NCBI GenBank assembly: GCA_010093685.1
Contig: MU006222.1
Location: 620,001 to 684,000, forward strand
Length of the DNA stretch: 64,000 nt
Direction: 5' to 3'
From: Ophiobolus disseminans
Taxonomy: Eukaryota > Ascomycota > Dothideomycetes > Pleosporales > Phaeosphaeriaceae
Part shown: one piece after another, positions 45,376 to 57,548 of the stretch
How the letters are laid out: every line of letters begins with the position of its first letter
How positions within the stretch are numbered: the stretch's first letter is position 1
Made by a program: the position numbers and the translations under genes
The notes under the pieces: model-generated
Seen by the model: the letters and a program-made list of their open reading frames with translations, nothing else
Databases searched by the model: none
Told to the model about the DNA's origin: nothing

Positions 45376-48300
45376 TGGTACCCTGTGAGACAGATACTGA
45401 AGAGTGACGCTGGAATGGACTCGCTGTATCGACCTTTATCACACATCACAGTCAGCAAGGGCAGGACAACCCGTGCGACGATGCTTACCTTGTTGCTTCG
45501 CCAAATCGGTTGGCTTCCAGACCCAATGCGGGGTTGGATGAGGTGATCGGCGTGTGGAAGAGAAGGTGGGCTTGATGCTTTAATGCCCGGGCTCGAGTAT
45601 AGAGTACCCGATGCGTTAAGGTCGCAGTGTTGTTACAAACAAACAGCTTCGCGGTCCCGTGTCGACGAGTTTTTGGAATTGCTGATACGCAGAGCCAGGC
45701 TGAATTGGCTGATGTCGCACCTTTGACGGGATTGGGGCGCAGAGTTTTGGTGCAACGTCGAGCTCGAAATAGAAGCTGGTGGGGAGGTGATGTTGTGAGC
45801 CAAATAAAGACTAACACTTGCCCAGGGCGCTTGCTGCTTGGTTGGGGTAGGATGGTGAGTTGTAGGGTGAGCTTCGTAATCCAAGCAACCACTTGAAGTC
45901 GACGATGAGGAGCCCTTTGTAAGTAAGGTCAGGAACCGTCGGAGGCTATATCAGCGATAGCGGCAGGCAGGGGAGGGGATCAGATCATTCAGACGGAAAG
46001 GCTTGATGGCACTCTACTGTCGACGATCCGGATAAAATAGAGGTTAAGAGAAGTGCGAAGACTGGGGTCGGACCACGCATGGAACATGATTTTCTATCGA
46101 GGATCTGGAGCTCGTTACACAAGCAGAAGCGTGACAGTTGAGGGCCAGCAGGTCCCCAAGAGCTCCTGGACACAGGGATACGGTAGCTCGGGCCTGTGAA
46201 GAAGAGACGCCCGCTCCCGCTCCGGATGGGCTCTGGATCATGTGTACTCGTGCCGGGGTCCCTTCCCTCCAAGGTGAATGGCGGCAGTGCGTCAACATGG
46301 GGGGGCTCTGCAGCAGGCTGCTCATGGATGCGTGGAGAAAACCGCCGACAAGCAAGGTGTGCTCCGTGGCGTCGAACAATCGATCATCAAGGCAGATGGG
46401 GGCGCCATTATTGGGTTAATGCATGGCCATAGCACAAACGGGAGCTCAAGGGACATGCAGCAGCCAGCTACAGGGTTCGAGCACAGAGTTGCAGGGCTCC
46501 CCGGCTCGGCAACGCTTATTAGAAAATGTTGCGGGGTGTCTGCTGGCGCTGCTGCTTTAGCCCAAGCCGTGGGTGGACGAAGATGGTGGTGAGGGCGACT
46601 GTCGGACTTGGGGGTGGAAGCCCGCGAGTGTGCCATGCTACTGTCGAGCAACCAAAGCGTTCACAACGGTGCAGCCTCCGCCCATGCAGGCGAATCCCGT
46701 TGCGATTCGACGGCGGCTTCTGGAGTGCCCCTCTGGCAGCTGTCCTGTTCATGGGTGTGGCCCGTAAATTGCGTCAGGAACGCTTTGCATCAGCCTTGCT
46801 CGTCCTTTGAGCCGCTAATCGCGCCCGTGAGATGCATGAACATCGAACCTTGGACGCCTTCAGCCGTCATTGTCTTCGGGCATAGCATCGACCGGCAATC
46901 CGCGCCTAGCTGGTTCTGTGTTGCTGTCGCTGCACACCTGCGCAATCCGTCGTAGCGAGGAGTCGGCGCCTAGTGGGTGAATGCTGCCAATGAGCAAGGC
47001 TGGGTGTGAACGAGCAATAGATCTGGCTGAACAAGCGATTCCAACGGCGACAGCCCGGCCCGCCCCGGGATCATGTTTCTCGAAGCCTGCTTGCTGCGTG
47101 GTGCAACGCCGGCGGTGTGTCGCCTGAGATTTGACAGCGGCAGCGGGCGATTTGGAAACACATTGCGCTCATAGGCATGCGCGACGACGCTGCGCGTCCA
47201 TCGCATGTGTTTCGTTCGATGAGGCTGCAATGGCCGTTCATCTCATCTCTGCAGGGACGGGGCGCGCGCGCGCCATGGTCGCAAGCCACCCCATGCTTAT
47301 TTTCTAAGGCCCTTCCGCGGCGATCCCCAACTTCGCCCTCCCGTGCCTGATACGGTCAACTCCAACCGATTCAACGCTCACGTTAGGCGCGGGCGTTGAA
47401 ACTGACAGCCGAGCTGGCACAAATGCGTAGCTCGGCACATGCGGGTACATTGTCGCCGCGAGCGAATAGGTGCTGTTGTGCTCGCGGGGCACTTGGGTAA
47501 CCACCAGCGTTTGGGTCGTTTCGCAAGGAAAAGAAGAACCACACATTTTCTGGCATACGCAATCCCGAAAGGTATGCCGAGCGGTCCATTGCAAAACGCC
47601 GCCAAGACGACTGGTTAGACCGATGCGCGTGGGCAGTAAATGACAGGAGCAGCGAAACCCGTGGCGGTTTTTCCACCGAGCCATTGGTGGAGGCCAGAGC
47701 AGATGCGGGTTTGATGGTCGCAAGGGTCGTCTACACTTCGGCAGAACATGCTGCCTTTGAGATTATGCTTGACCCACCAATGGCAACCATACCGACCACC
47801 GCAACCAGCTCTGCGCAGTTGGAATTGACATGGTGCCGTCGTCCTGCCGTGATTCGAAACTTGGCATCGAGACGGTCCCACCACACATAATAGCACAGGA
47901 GCGATGCAAGTGGAGTTGGCCGTGACAGGTGGTACAACAAGTCCCTTCATTTCGGCAGCCTGCCTGCATCTCCCACGTACGTGGATCATTTGCTGACAAC
48001 GCACTCTGATGCCTGAATGAGCCTGAACTGACGGCCCCATCGCCCGCCTTCAACCCCGGCCGGCAACGGCATTTGTGTGCTCATCTCATCTCTGGAATGC
48101 CACAATATCACCGTCATTCTAGCCAGGAACACAACTTCCAGGCCCTTCGGCTCTTTCTGTTACAGCACAGAGAATTCCGGGGAAGCCATGGTACGCTTCC
48201 CAGGTATTAGTGTATCGTGCACGTTTTATTCATCTGTTCGTGGCCCTTTCATCTCCACAACCTGCTTGCGCCGCTTCTAGCTGGTTGTTATAGATCGTGG

Positions 48301-48569
48301 CGTTGCAAATTGATAATCGCCACTCACGGCTGGCTGTATGCTCGACCGTAATTCGACCCAGCCGCATAGTCGTATCCACATGTCGAAGATCGTCGGAACG
48401 ATACTTTCCCATGATTCGTACAGCCAGGAAACTTCGGCGGCAAAACGCCACAACCTTCCCCATACTGCACGTTGCTGTAAAGAGGAAAAGCTTGGTGGGA
48501 TGTGCATGGGCTGCGAGTCTTCGACAATTCCTACCTAAATGGTACAGGCGCCAGATGCCCCTGTTGCTA
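45376..48569. other. Long upstream region of the homeobox gene (3.2 kb)
   Basis: No supported gene. The interval lies between the homeobox start and the THOC1 stop and probably holds an extended promoter and leader. A GGCGCGCGCGCGCC alternating palindrome lies at 47261–47274. Open frames present are short, overlapping and without domains. Confidence 0.45.
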
Positions 48570-50771
48570 TCACGCCGTTGTTTCCGTAGTCACTTGACTG
48601 AGTTGATCGGGCCGCTGGTCCTCGACGCTTTGATGCTCTTCCTGCGGATCTAGACCCTTGTCATCCGCAAGTTTGGGTGCATCTTCAGTCGCCTCAATGG
48701 AAGAGGTAGCCGGCTGAAGAGCCTCCAGACCTTTGCCATGTTCGATCCTATCGAATGAGCTTAGCTGCCTTTTCGACGCAAGACGAAGCCCCTTCCATAT
48801 GTGACTGGATTTCTTGCCCCCCAACTGACGCCTTTCCTCTTCTGTGACTGCCGCAGCAAGAGCTGACTCTGTCCTTCGGACTCTGTCTGCATATGACTCT
48901 GCGTTTGGTACATTGAATCTGACAGGCGTGAGGAACTGAACGGGGATGTCAATCGGACGAACGGAGAACATACCTGTGAGGTTGCCGTAACTGCACGAGC
49001 CCCTTTTCTGCTTCATTGTTGTACAGAAAGTTCAAAGAATTTGGAACACCCGTAGGCTTGGGCGGCTTCTTCACCTGGACAGCTCTTTGTGCACCAGACT
49101 TTGCCTGGAGAAAGTCTTTGGTGGGGACTCTATCGCGTGTGAACGGCTGACAGTTCTCCATTTTCCACCTAACCCAGTTCTTATCGCGGGAGAGGACCGT
49201 GTCCACCATTCGGTAGTAGAACTTGCCATCCGGGCCCTCCTGCAGGTAATTTGCGATGGCGTTCTTGATGCCCGACGCCCACTCGGCCTGTGCTTGTGGT
49301 CAGCCGAGTTGTGGTGATCATGACCCTTGAGGCAGGCATGAGAGCATAGCCGGGCGGGGAAGGACACAGGGAGAAGGATCAGACTTACGTCTTCTTCGCG
49401 AAGCGTGAAATTGTATTGCATCGCCTTCTGTGCATTCTGATAGAGAGGCTTGCTCTTCGCCTTCTCTGTGAGGGCGAGGAGAAAATCGATAAGGATCAGT
49501 GCTTGAACAAGGATGTGCCGCTGGAAAGCGAGATCGCTCAGCTGGATTTGATCAGTCATATCTCCTCGAACCATATTGGCGCTGATTGCGTACCTCGAGC
49601 TTAAATAGATCGCGGCTTGTGAGATACTTTGGATTGTAGGTGTTGGCAAAGGCGTCATAATTGTCGTCCGTGCGGTCCCTCTGCCCCTTCTTGCGGTCAG
49701 AGTCACCAGCCTGCACGACCTTGGGCACATCTTTGAACTTTGCGAGTGTAGCCTCCAAGCTCTTCTGAAATAGTTTGAAGTGATCTTCCTCAAAGAGCCG
49801 GGGAGGGTTTGAGAATGAGTGCTGCAGAGACCAGAACACCGGATATAGAGAATCGATGTCCATGATGGATGACTTTCCCTCTTCGCGTACGTCAGATTGG
49901 CCCGGTTTGATTACGCGGTCTTCTGATTTCGAGCCCTCGGTGGCTGTAGGTTCAGATTCAGACGCTTCAACTTGCATAGAGTCATCGGTTGCACCGGAAT
50001 CTTTTAGGAACTCCTCGAATGTCGTTACATTCTCCACGTGAAAGTTGCCACGAAGATTGACGGAGCTTTTATCGCCCAATGGGAAGCTCTGGAACATGAA
50101 GATGTAGACACGTCCACAGAACACTGGGTCTTCAGCGCGAGACAACCGGCGAAGAAGCTCGTTGCACAGGCGGAGAATAACAAGGTCCTTGTTTTTGGAG
50201 TTGATCTGGACAAGTCAGTATAGACTAAGAGCTGTGTTGAGTTGCTCATACGTACAGCAATGATGGCCTCTCTTCGAGATTCTAGAAAGTTGAAGACTGT
50301 GCGACATCCTTCGATTGACTGGCTGTCGAGCAGTTCCTCGATGAGGAGGAGGATGGACTGCGGAGAACAAAGCTCTAATTGCATTAAATTCCACTCGTCC
50401 ACACTGTATCGCCGTACGCACCTCGGTCTCCGCAGTACTGCAGTATGTCGAGCAGATTCCAGATGGTTACAAACTCGGGCTCTGTAATTCGAGTCGATCC
50501 CTGGAAATGTGAGTGGAATGATAAAACGAGTCCATGAGATACTGACGAGATAAGCATAGAATAAACCCTTCGCCGCACTGTCTGCCGCAAGCCATCGCAC
50601 TTCTTTTTCGCCTTCCAGATGTCCTAAGAGTAGCTCTTCTTCGGGAACAAGTTCGGACACCTGCAGAGGAGGATCGATTGTTGCGTTCGGCTTAATGACA
50701 AGCGCACGTTGCAGCAGATAGTTCAGCCTTGCTACCACGGCTGCCTGTGAGGTTGCTACAAGTACGGTCAT
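48570..50771 (-). CDS. HPR1: THO complex subunit 1 (THOC1/Hpr1)
   Basis: Seven exons on the minus strand: 50771–50547, 50500–50422, 50374–50256, 50205–49594, 49541–49389, 49287–48974 and 48918–48570; in frame for 616 residues. THOC1 is a scaffold of the nuclear THO/TREX complex, coupling transcription to mRNP packaging and export and limiting R-loops. The efThoc1-type helical domain spans most of the first ~500 residues: ELLDSQSIEGCRTVFNFLES, then INSKNKDLVILRLCNELLRR, VFCGRVYIFMFQSFPLGDKS and LSDLAFQRHILVQALILIDF. It ends with NWVRWKMENCQPFTR and a charged, acidic tail. An in-frame Met 24 codons upstream was not used because MTVLVATSQAAVV fits the family N-terminus better. Divergent from CSM3. 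Confidence 0.92.
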
Positions 50772-51161
50772 AGTGACGATGGCAGCGTGGGTTGGTGGTT
50801 TGCAGATTGTTCTGTGCGCAGCTTGACTGAGGTTGAGCAACAACCGCGAGGTTTTAGGTGGCGTCTAGCGCGTCTGCTGCCTGCGGTCGTAGCGCTCCAA
50901 AGGTTCTCTCTACTTCACGTGTTCACTGCTTCACCCTTAGCGCGCAAAGAAAGCTGGCTTCGTGGTTGAATCTGATGCTGGCGGTGGATCCTTGTCGATG
51001 GTTTAAAGTGCAGCACATCTTCAGTGGCTGCACTAGTGCCATGTCCGTGCATGTGGCTGCGAATCGCGCTAAGGCGCGTCGCGCCCGCCCGCACTTGAGC
51101 AGTTTCGTGAATGCGAGAGGCGGTCTTTGCACATCGAAACATTGAGCGCAACTATAGCAAC
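50772..51161. promoter_or_regulatory. Divergent promoter THOC1/CSM3
   Basis: This 390-bp interval carries CACGTG at 50916–50921 and two CGCGT motifs (ACGCG on the other strand) at 50869–50873 and 51075–51079, the latter inside a GGCGCGTCGCGCCCG tract close to the CSM3 start. MBF/E2F-type control of the replication gene is plausible. Confidence 0.4.
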
Positions 51162-51998
51162 ATGGCACTGACAAGCCCCCAAACCCGAAACGAGCAATCA
51201 GATGACGAGCTCGACGATATCCTGAATGGCATCGTGGAGGGCAGAGACATTCCTGGCATCAACACTAAGACACAGCCAGACTTCACGAGCCGAGGGAAGG
51301 CCGCCGGCGGTGGCGGTGACGGGTTGGGTATTGACGAAGAGATTATCATCACAAAGAAACGCATACCCATTCCGAAGCTCGACGACAACCGACTGCTCTC
51401 CGATCCCGGCATCCCAAGATTGCGGAAGATTTCGAAAGACCGTCTGCGCTTCAAGGGCAAGGGACACGAGGTATGGCGAAGACAATCAGGTTGCTACCGC
51501 ACGCTCACCATGTTCTAGTATGGCGACATTGCTCGCATGCTCAACATGTACCAGTTATGGCTCGACGACCTCTACCCACGCGCCAAGTTTGCCGACGCGC
51601 TCGCAATGGTGGAGAAGGTGGGACACACAAAGCGGATGCAGATGATGCGGAAGGACTGGATAGACGAGGGCAAGCCGCGGCGCACCACAGAGCGAGAGGA
51701 GGAGGACGTGGACGACATCATCCCAGATGCGCCGTCAGCGGAGCAAGGCGCGGACGGAGCGGAAGGCACAACGCGGGGTGGAACTACGGACCCGCCAGAG
51801 CGAGGGCAGGCACAGGCCCCAGAGCAGACGGGCGCGGGCGCCGATCCGGATGAGGATGAGCTGGATGCGCTGCTGGCAGAGAGCGCTCAGCTGGAGACAT
51901 CAGCCACAAAGACATTGCCGGTGCGGACGGCCGCGGCAGAGGACGATCCTTTTGCCGATGAGATGGAAGCCATGGCTGACATGGATGACATGTGGTAG
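51162..51998 (+). CDS. CSM3: Replication fork protection protein Csm3/Swi3 (Tipin)
   Basis: Two exons, 51162–51470 and 51519–51998, with a 48-bp intron; 262 residues. Csm3 pairs with Tof1 at replication forks to stabilise paused forks and signal the S-phase checkpoint. The Swi3 domain covers about residues 60–150: RIPIPKLDDNRLLSDPGIPR, then RLRFKGKGHEYGDIARMLN formed across the splice, and MYQLWLDDLYPRAKFADALA, ending MMRKDWIDEG. The rest is an acidic low-complexity tail. The start is the first ATG after the divergent promoter and gives the usual acidic N-terminus (SDDELDDILNG). Its stop is 278 bp before the SKI2 start. Confidence 0.93.
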
Positions 51999-52276
51999 CG
52001 GGTGCTGGATAGCATCGTTTGTGACCAACCTGATCTTGCATAGCGCGGCGTTTATCGATGTGTGGCGTCGGTAAACTGTAAAGTACAGCATATCACATGG
52101 CACGTTTCATGCAGGTACGAAAGTTGCTGTCAAATGTCCCTGCGTCCGAATCGTGCATGCTGTGATCGCTCCAGGGCTGCCCCGCCACGTGCCGCGCTAA
52201 ACACAAACGTCACCACTAACCTCAATGTTTGTCCCTAGCCATTGCAAGCTCAACACTCAACACTCAGCTAACAATC

Positions 52277-55200
52277 ATGGAGGGCCTATCTGCAGAGCTC
52301 GAAAAGCTGCGGCTGAGCAGCAGCAAGCTCGACGATGCGGGCTGGATAGACTCGATTGCTGGTGAGCAGCGCCCGCCCAAGCGGCAACGGAAGACCAAAG
52401 CAGTCATCAAGAAGGAACTGGAGGCCGAGTTTCTGACACCGTCACGCTCTTTCAGCACCCAATGGCTGAACCAGTTGCAGCAGCGGTGGGATGCGCCGAC
52501 CAACTATCGCAGCCTGTTCCAGATCGCGCCAACTCAAACACGCACCATCATTCGCTTCACACGGGAGGGGCTTGAGGGCCGCGTTACAGGCTACAAAGAA
52601 GTCACCGTACCAGCAAACTCGGCAACCGCTAAGAACTCAACATCTCTGCTGAGGAAGCCGGCCAACAGAGCTGAGTTTGTTCGCGGCGCTGCCGGCTTCT
52701 TTCCTTTCGCACCTGGAGGTCTCGATGGCGTTGAAGCAGTTGCCGCCATCGAAGATGAGGCGATCATGCAGCAAGATAATGCCAGCGCGAAGAAGGCCGG
52801 CGGTTTAGAGCGAGTGATCAACTTCAGCGCTGAAGGTGGGCTGTTGGAGATAGCGCCAGGCTTCACGCGTGGACTGGACTTCCAGAAGAAGCAAAACCCG
52901 GATAGCAAGACAGCCAAAGAAGTCGAAGACACTCTCGGCGAAGCTTCAGCGACTGCCAAAGACGATGAAGACGACGAAGAAAACGAGCTCAAACGCGTAG
53001 AGACCGAGGATGTGGAGAAAAAGGAAGGCCAAACTCCTGGAGAAGAGGAGATTGACGCCCTTTTGCCGGTTGAGTTTCCTGCTCTCGCCCCTCATGGTCC
53101 GCTTGCAACAGCTGCCTCGAGGAAGGGAGGACGGCAATGGGCTCACATGGTTGACATTGATCGCGACATAACTAACTTCCGAGACCTGGTTCCAGAAATG
53201 GCACGCGAATATCCCTTCGAGCTCGACACTTTCCAGAAGGAAGCCGTCTACCACCTCGAGAATGGGGACTCAGTATTCGTGGCTGCACATACCTCAGCCG
53301 GAAAGACCGTAGTCGCAGAGTATGCGATTGCGCTTGCTGCCAAGCATATGACCAAAGCCATATACACTTCTCCTATCAAGGCTCTGAGCAACCAAAAGTT
53401 TCGAGACTTTCGTCTTACATTTGACGACGTTGGTATCCTCACGGGAGATGTACAGATTAGGCCGGAAGCAAGCTGTCTCATCATGACTACCGAGATCTTG
53501 CGAAGTATGTTGTATCGAGGAGCGGATCTCATTCGAGATGTAGAGTTTGTCATCTTCGATGAAGTCCATTATGTCAATGATCTTGAGAGAGGTGTAGTCT
53601 GGGAAGAAGTGATCATCATGCTTCCGGAGCACGTCACTCTCATCTTACTTTCAGCCACCGTACCCAACACCTATGAGTTCGCTTCGTGGGTTGGCCGAAC
53701 CAAAAAGAAGGATATCTACGTCATCTCGACCCCTAAGCGTCCTATTCCACTTGAGCATTATTTGTGGGCTGGCAAAGGCATGTATAAGATCGTCACCGCC
53801 GACAAGAAGTTCATCGACAATGGTTGGAAAGAAGCCAACGATGTGTTCTCTGGGAAGGACAAGGTCAAGGCCCCTGCAATCAAAGAAGCTCCAACTGGTA
53901 GGGGAGGTGGTGGTCGGGGGGGCCAGCCTGCAAGGGGAGGACAAAACCAACGTGGCCGAGGTCAGCAGGACAGAGGTCGGGGAGGTGGGCCTCGAGGCGG
54001 TGGCCCACCTGCCAACCGAGGGCGCGGCAACATTGCTAGAACAGGTCGTGGAGGTGGTCGGACGACAGCTGCCCAAGATCGCAATATCTGGGTGCATCTT
54101 ATTCAGCACTTGCGCAGCAAGGATCTCTTGCCAGCATGTATATTCGTCTTCTCCAAGAAACGTTGCGAAGAAAACGCCGAAGCGCTGTCGAATATCGATT
54201 ATTGCACTGCTGCAGAGAAGAGTGCAATCCATATGACGATAGAGAAGTCGCTCGCGAGACTCGGTCGCGAGGATCGAGAATTGCCCCAAATCCTGAGACT
54301 GAGGGAGCTCCTCAGTCGAGGAATTGCTGTTCATCATGGCGGTATGCTGCCCATTGTAAAGGAGGTTGTGGAAATTCTTTTCGCAAAAACGCTCGTCAAG
54401 GTGCTCTTCGCAACAGAAACTTTTGCCATGGGTCTCAACCTGCCAACCAGGACGGTTGTCTTCTCAGGCTTTCGCAAACACGATGGTCGAGAGTTCCGTG
54501 ATCTGCTGCCGGGAGAGTACACCCAAATGGCTGGGCGTGCCGGACGAAGAGGTCTCGATACAGTTGGTACGGTCATAGTCTGCGCACCTGGAGCGGACGA
54601 GGCGCCACCAGCTGCAAGATTGCGGCAGATGATGCTCGGCGAGCCTACCAAGCTGAGGTCTCAGTTCCGACTTACTTACAACATGATGCTCAATCTGCTG
54701 CGCGTCGAAGCTCTGAAGATTGAAGAGATGATCAAGCGCAGTTTCAGTGAGCACGCGACTCAAACCTTACTGCCTGAGCACGAGAAGAGTGTTAAAATTT
54801 CTGAGGCAGATCTAGAGAAGATCAAACGTCAGCCATGCGAAGTTTGCGACATCGACCTTGAGGTATGCCATCAGGCGTGCGAGGATTACAAACGCCTGAC
54901 CAACGAGCTTCACTTAAGTCTCCTGCTGAATCCGATCGGTCGAAAAGCCCTTAGCAAGAATCGACTGATTGTTTTTAAGAAGGACAACAAGCGCACTGCA
55001 GGTATGCTGATGCAGGATGGTACGAGCAAGGGCAACGAGCCTACTGTCAAAGTCTTGGAAATTGCCCAAAACCCAGACCGCAAAGCCGACGACTTGCTGC
55101 CATACCTGGGTCCGTTTGCAAGATTCTTCCGCAACCTCCCCAAGCGCGCCGAAGATCTCATTTTAAGGACAGCCTATGTCCCCCTCAGCGCCATTGAGTG

Positions 55201-56251
55201 CTTCACCAAGACGATAATCGACGTTCCGGAGTCGGTGACGAATCTCAGCAAGAAGAAGGAAAGTCTGAAGCTAGCTCAAAATCAATTTCTGCCACTATGT
55301 CAGTCTTGGAACTACGAGGATTGGGATGAGTTCGACTACAGCAAAATCAAGAGCCTCAAGTTCCGCGAGTTAATGGATGCCCGCGTGAAAGAAGGACAAA
55401 ACGCTGTAGAGAAGAAGTGTCTGGAATGCCCTGACTTCATGAAACATTTCGAGCTAGAGCATGACCAATGGCTTATCAAGGAGAACATTCTCTCACTACG
55501 ACAGCTCATGTCGGACCAGAATCTTCAGCTCCTTCCTGACTACGAACAAAGAATTCGTGTGCTCAAGGACCTAGGCTTCATCGACGATGGGTCACGTGTA
55601 GAGCTCAAGGGCAAAGTAGCTTGTGAGGTTCGTATCTAACCATGTCAGTCTGATATCACCTGCTAACTAAGCAATTCAGATTCATTCTGCCGACGAGCTC
55701 GTTCTCACCGAACTTGTGCTCGAAAACGTGCTGGCAGACTACACCCCGGAAGAGATTGTCGCCCTTCTCTCTGCCTTTGTGTTCCAAGAGAAGACCGACA
55801 CCGAGCCCACCCTCACTGCCTCTCTCACCCGCGGTGTCGCCGCCATTGTCAAGATCTCAGAGAAGGTAAATCAGATACAAACCTTGCACCAAGTTATCCT
55901 ATCTGCCGATGACTCGAACGACTTTGTGTCGAAACCACGCTTCGGCATGGTCGAGGTGGTGTATGAGTGGGCCAGGGGCATGAGCTTCAACCGCATTACT
56001 GATTTGACGGACGTCATGGAGGGCACGATTGTGAGGATCATTACGAGGTTGGATGAGACGTGCAGGGAGGTTAAAAATGCGGCGAGGATCATCGGGGATC
56101 CGGTGCTGTTTCAGAAGATGGGAACGTGTCAGGAGCTGATCAAGAGGTATGTTTGCGCGTTCGACTGGCTATGCTGGTCTGTATATCTTGACAGGATAAT
56201 GCTAACAATTCTGACAGGGACATTTGTAACTGCGCAAGCTTGTACTTGTAA
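52277..56251 (+). CDS. SKI2: Superkiller RNA helicase Ski2
   Basis: Three exons: 52277–55627, 55680–56146 and 56218–56251; 1283 residues. Ski2 is the DExH helicase of the cytoplasmic Ski complex, which feeds mRNA into the exosome for 3'-5' decay. Motifs in order: the N-terminal Ski3/Ski8-binding region; FQKEAVYHLENGDSVFVAAH; Walker A AHTSAGKTVVAEYA near residue 335; DEVH in FDEVHYVNDLERG near 430; SAT in LLSATVPN; an Arg/Gly-rich linker (about 545–605); and the second RecA domain with FSKKRCEENAEA, HHGGMLPIVKE and QMAGRAGRRGLD. The arch insertion and DSHCT C-terminal domain (VYEWARGMSFNRITDLTDVM) follow, ending IKRDICNCASLYL. The short last exon completes the conserved C-terminus. The donor of intron 1 is the weak GTTCGT. 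Confidence 0.95.
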
Positions 56252-57548
56252 GGGGCGATATGTTTCGTGTGCGCGAGGGTGTTCCTGGAGCGGGTGGCGA
56301 GGCGTAGTTCGGGCTCGGTGCTACCTGCCGCACGACGGGTTGATGGTGCGGACCTGAAGAGCGCGACGTGGTTCAGGCATCACGAAGCTTGCGTGTCGGG
56401 CAATGCGTTGAAAAGGGGGATTGGTTTGATGCATAGCTATGGTATAGCATGGCAGCCAAAGGTGTACAAAAGTCTATTCGGGATGCTTGGTTCCGCACGC
56501 ATGCTATATCAAGACTTGTTATGCCTTTGTGTGACCGTGGCGTGTAGAGGTGGTGAGCCGATAGGCTGGCTATTCAATGCGAGAAAGTCGCCATGCCGGC
56601 AGCGAGAGCATATGCCGGCGATTGCTGTCCTACCGATCTAGAAAAGTGCCAGCGTTGTTGTTGGGACACAAACGCGGGCTCAGGCTTCACAAAGCTCACG
56701 GGTGGAACACGCTCGCTTCGTTTTACTGTGTATAGTGCGTTTCCAGGCGACGATACGGCTTAGGACGCACTGCACAACAGGATAACTACAGGCGGTGATG
56801 TAACAATGGTGGAAATGCCTAGAGTATCCAGAGCATGCGATGAACAGATGAGGCCAGTTATTCTCCTGCATGCTTGAATGTAGAGAGGTGTCGGGCATTG
56901 TTGATGGCAGAGTGGAAGGGAAGAAGCGCATCAAACTACACGCCCATGCTACTTGTTGCTTGTAGCAGGAATGTGCAGCAGTACAGCGTCGCTCGACGTA
57001 AACACAACTTCTCCATGGAGATGGGTAGACGGCTTCTAGTATAGGGCTGCAGGTACATGCGCGATGGCAGGCAAAGCAGTACGCCGATTGGGCAATGCGT
57101 GTTGAGCAAGACCCCTTCAATTCTTTCGGGAAGTGGCGTGGGAAGTTAGCTCAGGAATGTAAGCAGAAGCAAGACTCTTGGTGTCTCCATGCGCTGGAGG
57201 GAGGAAGTGAGGACAAGATCGGTTCATCGATAAGGATTGGGCAGGAACCACGTGCTGGCCCGTGTGCGCCCTGGATCTTAGTGTGCGCGAAAGTTACCAA
57301 AAATCAACCCCACCTCCCTCTCTGATCTCAAGCTGGATGCAAACCGCAAGGGGCGCAAAACTGATTCGCAGAAATACTGAAGCAATCCCCTCTCTTTATC
57401 TCTACCTCTAATCAAGTCTCCAACACCTGGGCGGCAGTCGTCCCACGCAGCGCAGACGCCCCGCTCACACCGCACCTGCCTCGAGGAGCTCGCCTGCCAC
57501 TTCGCCGGGACACAACACGCTACCCTCCCCCCGATAACAATCGCGACC
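56252..57548. other. Intergenic between SKI2 and the importin gene
   Basis: No supported gene. A minus-strand frame of 146 codons (57120–56680) is Cys-rich but shows no known pattern and probably is incidental. The last ~250 bp is the CT-rich promoter of the importin. Confidence 0.45.

Noticed and set aside
50772..50843. Upstream in-frame Met of THOC1 (24 extra codons)
   Set aside because: The downstream MTVLVATSQAAVV start fits the family better and leaves room for a divergent promoter.
56680..57120. Minus-strand 146-codon Cys-rich frame
   Set aside because: Cysteines are irregularly spaced, there is no signal peptide, and it sits in the SKI2–importin flank.
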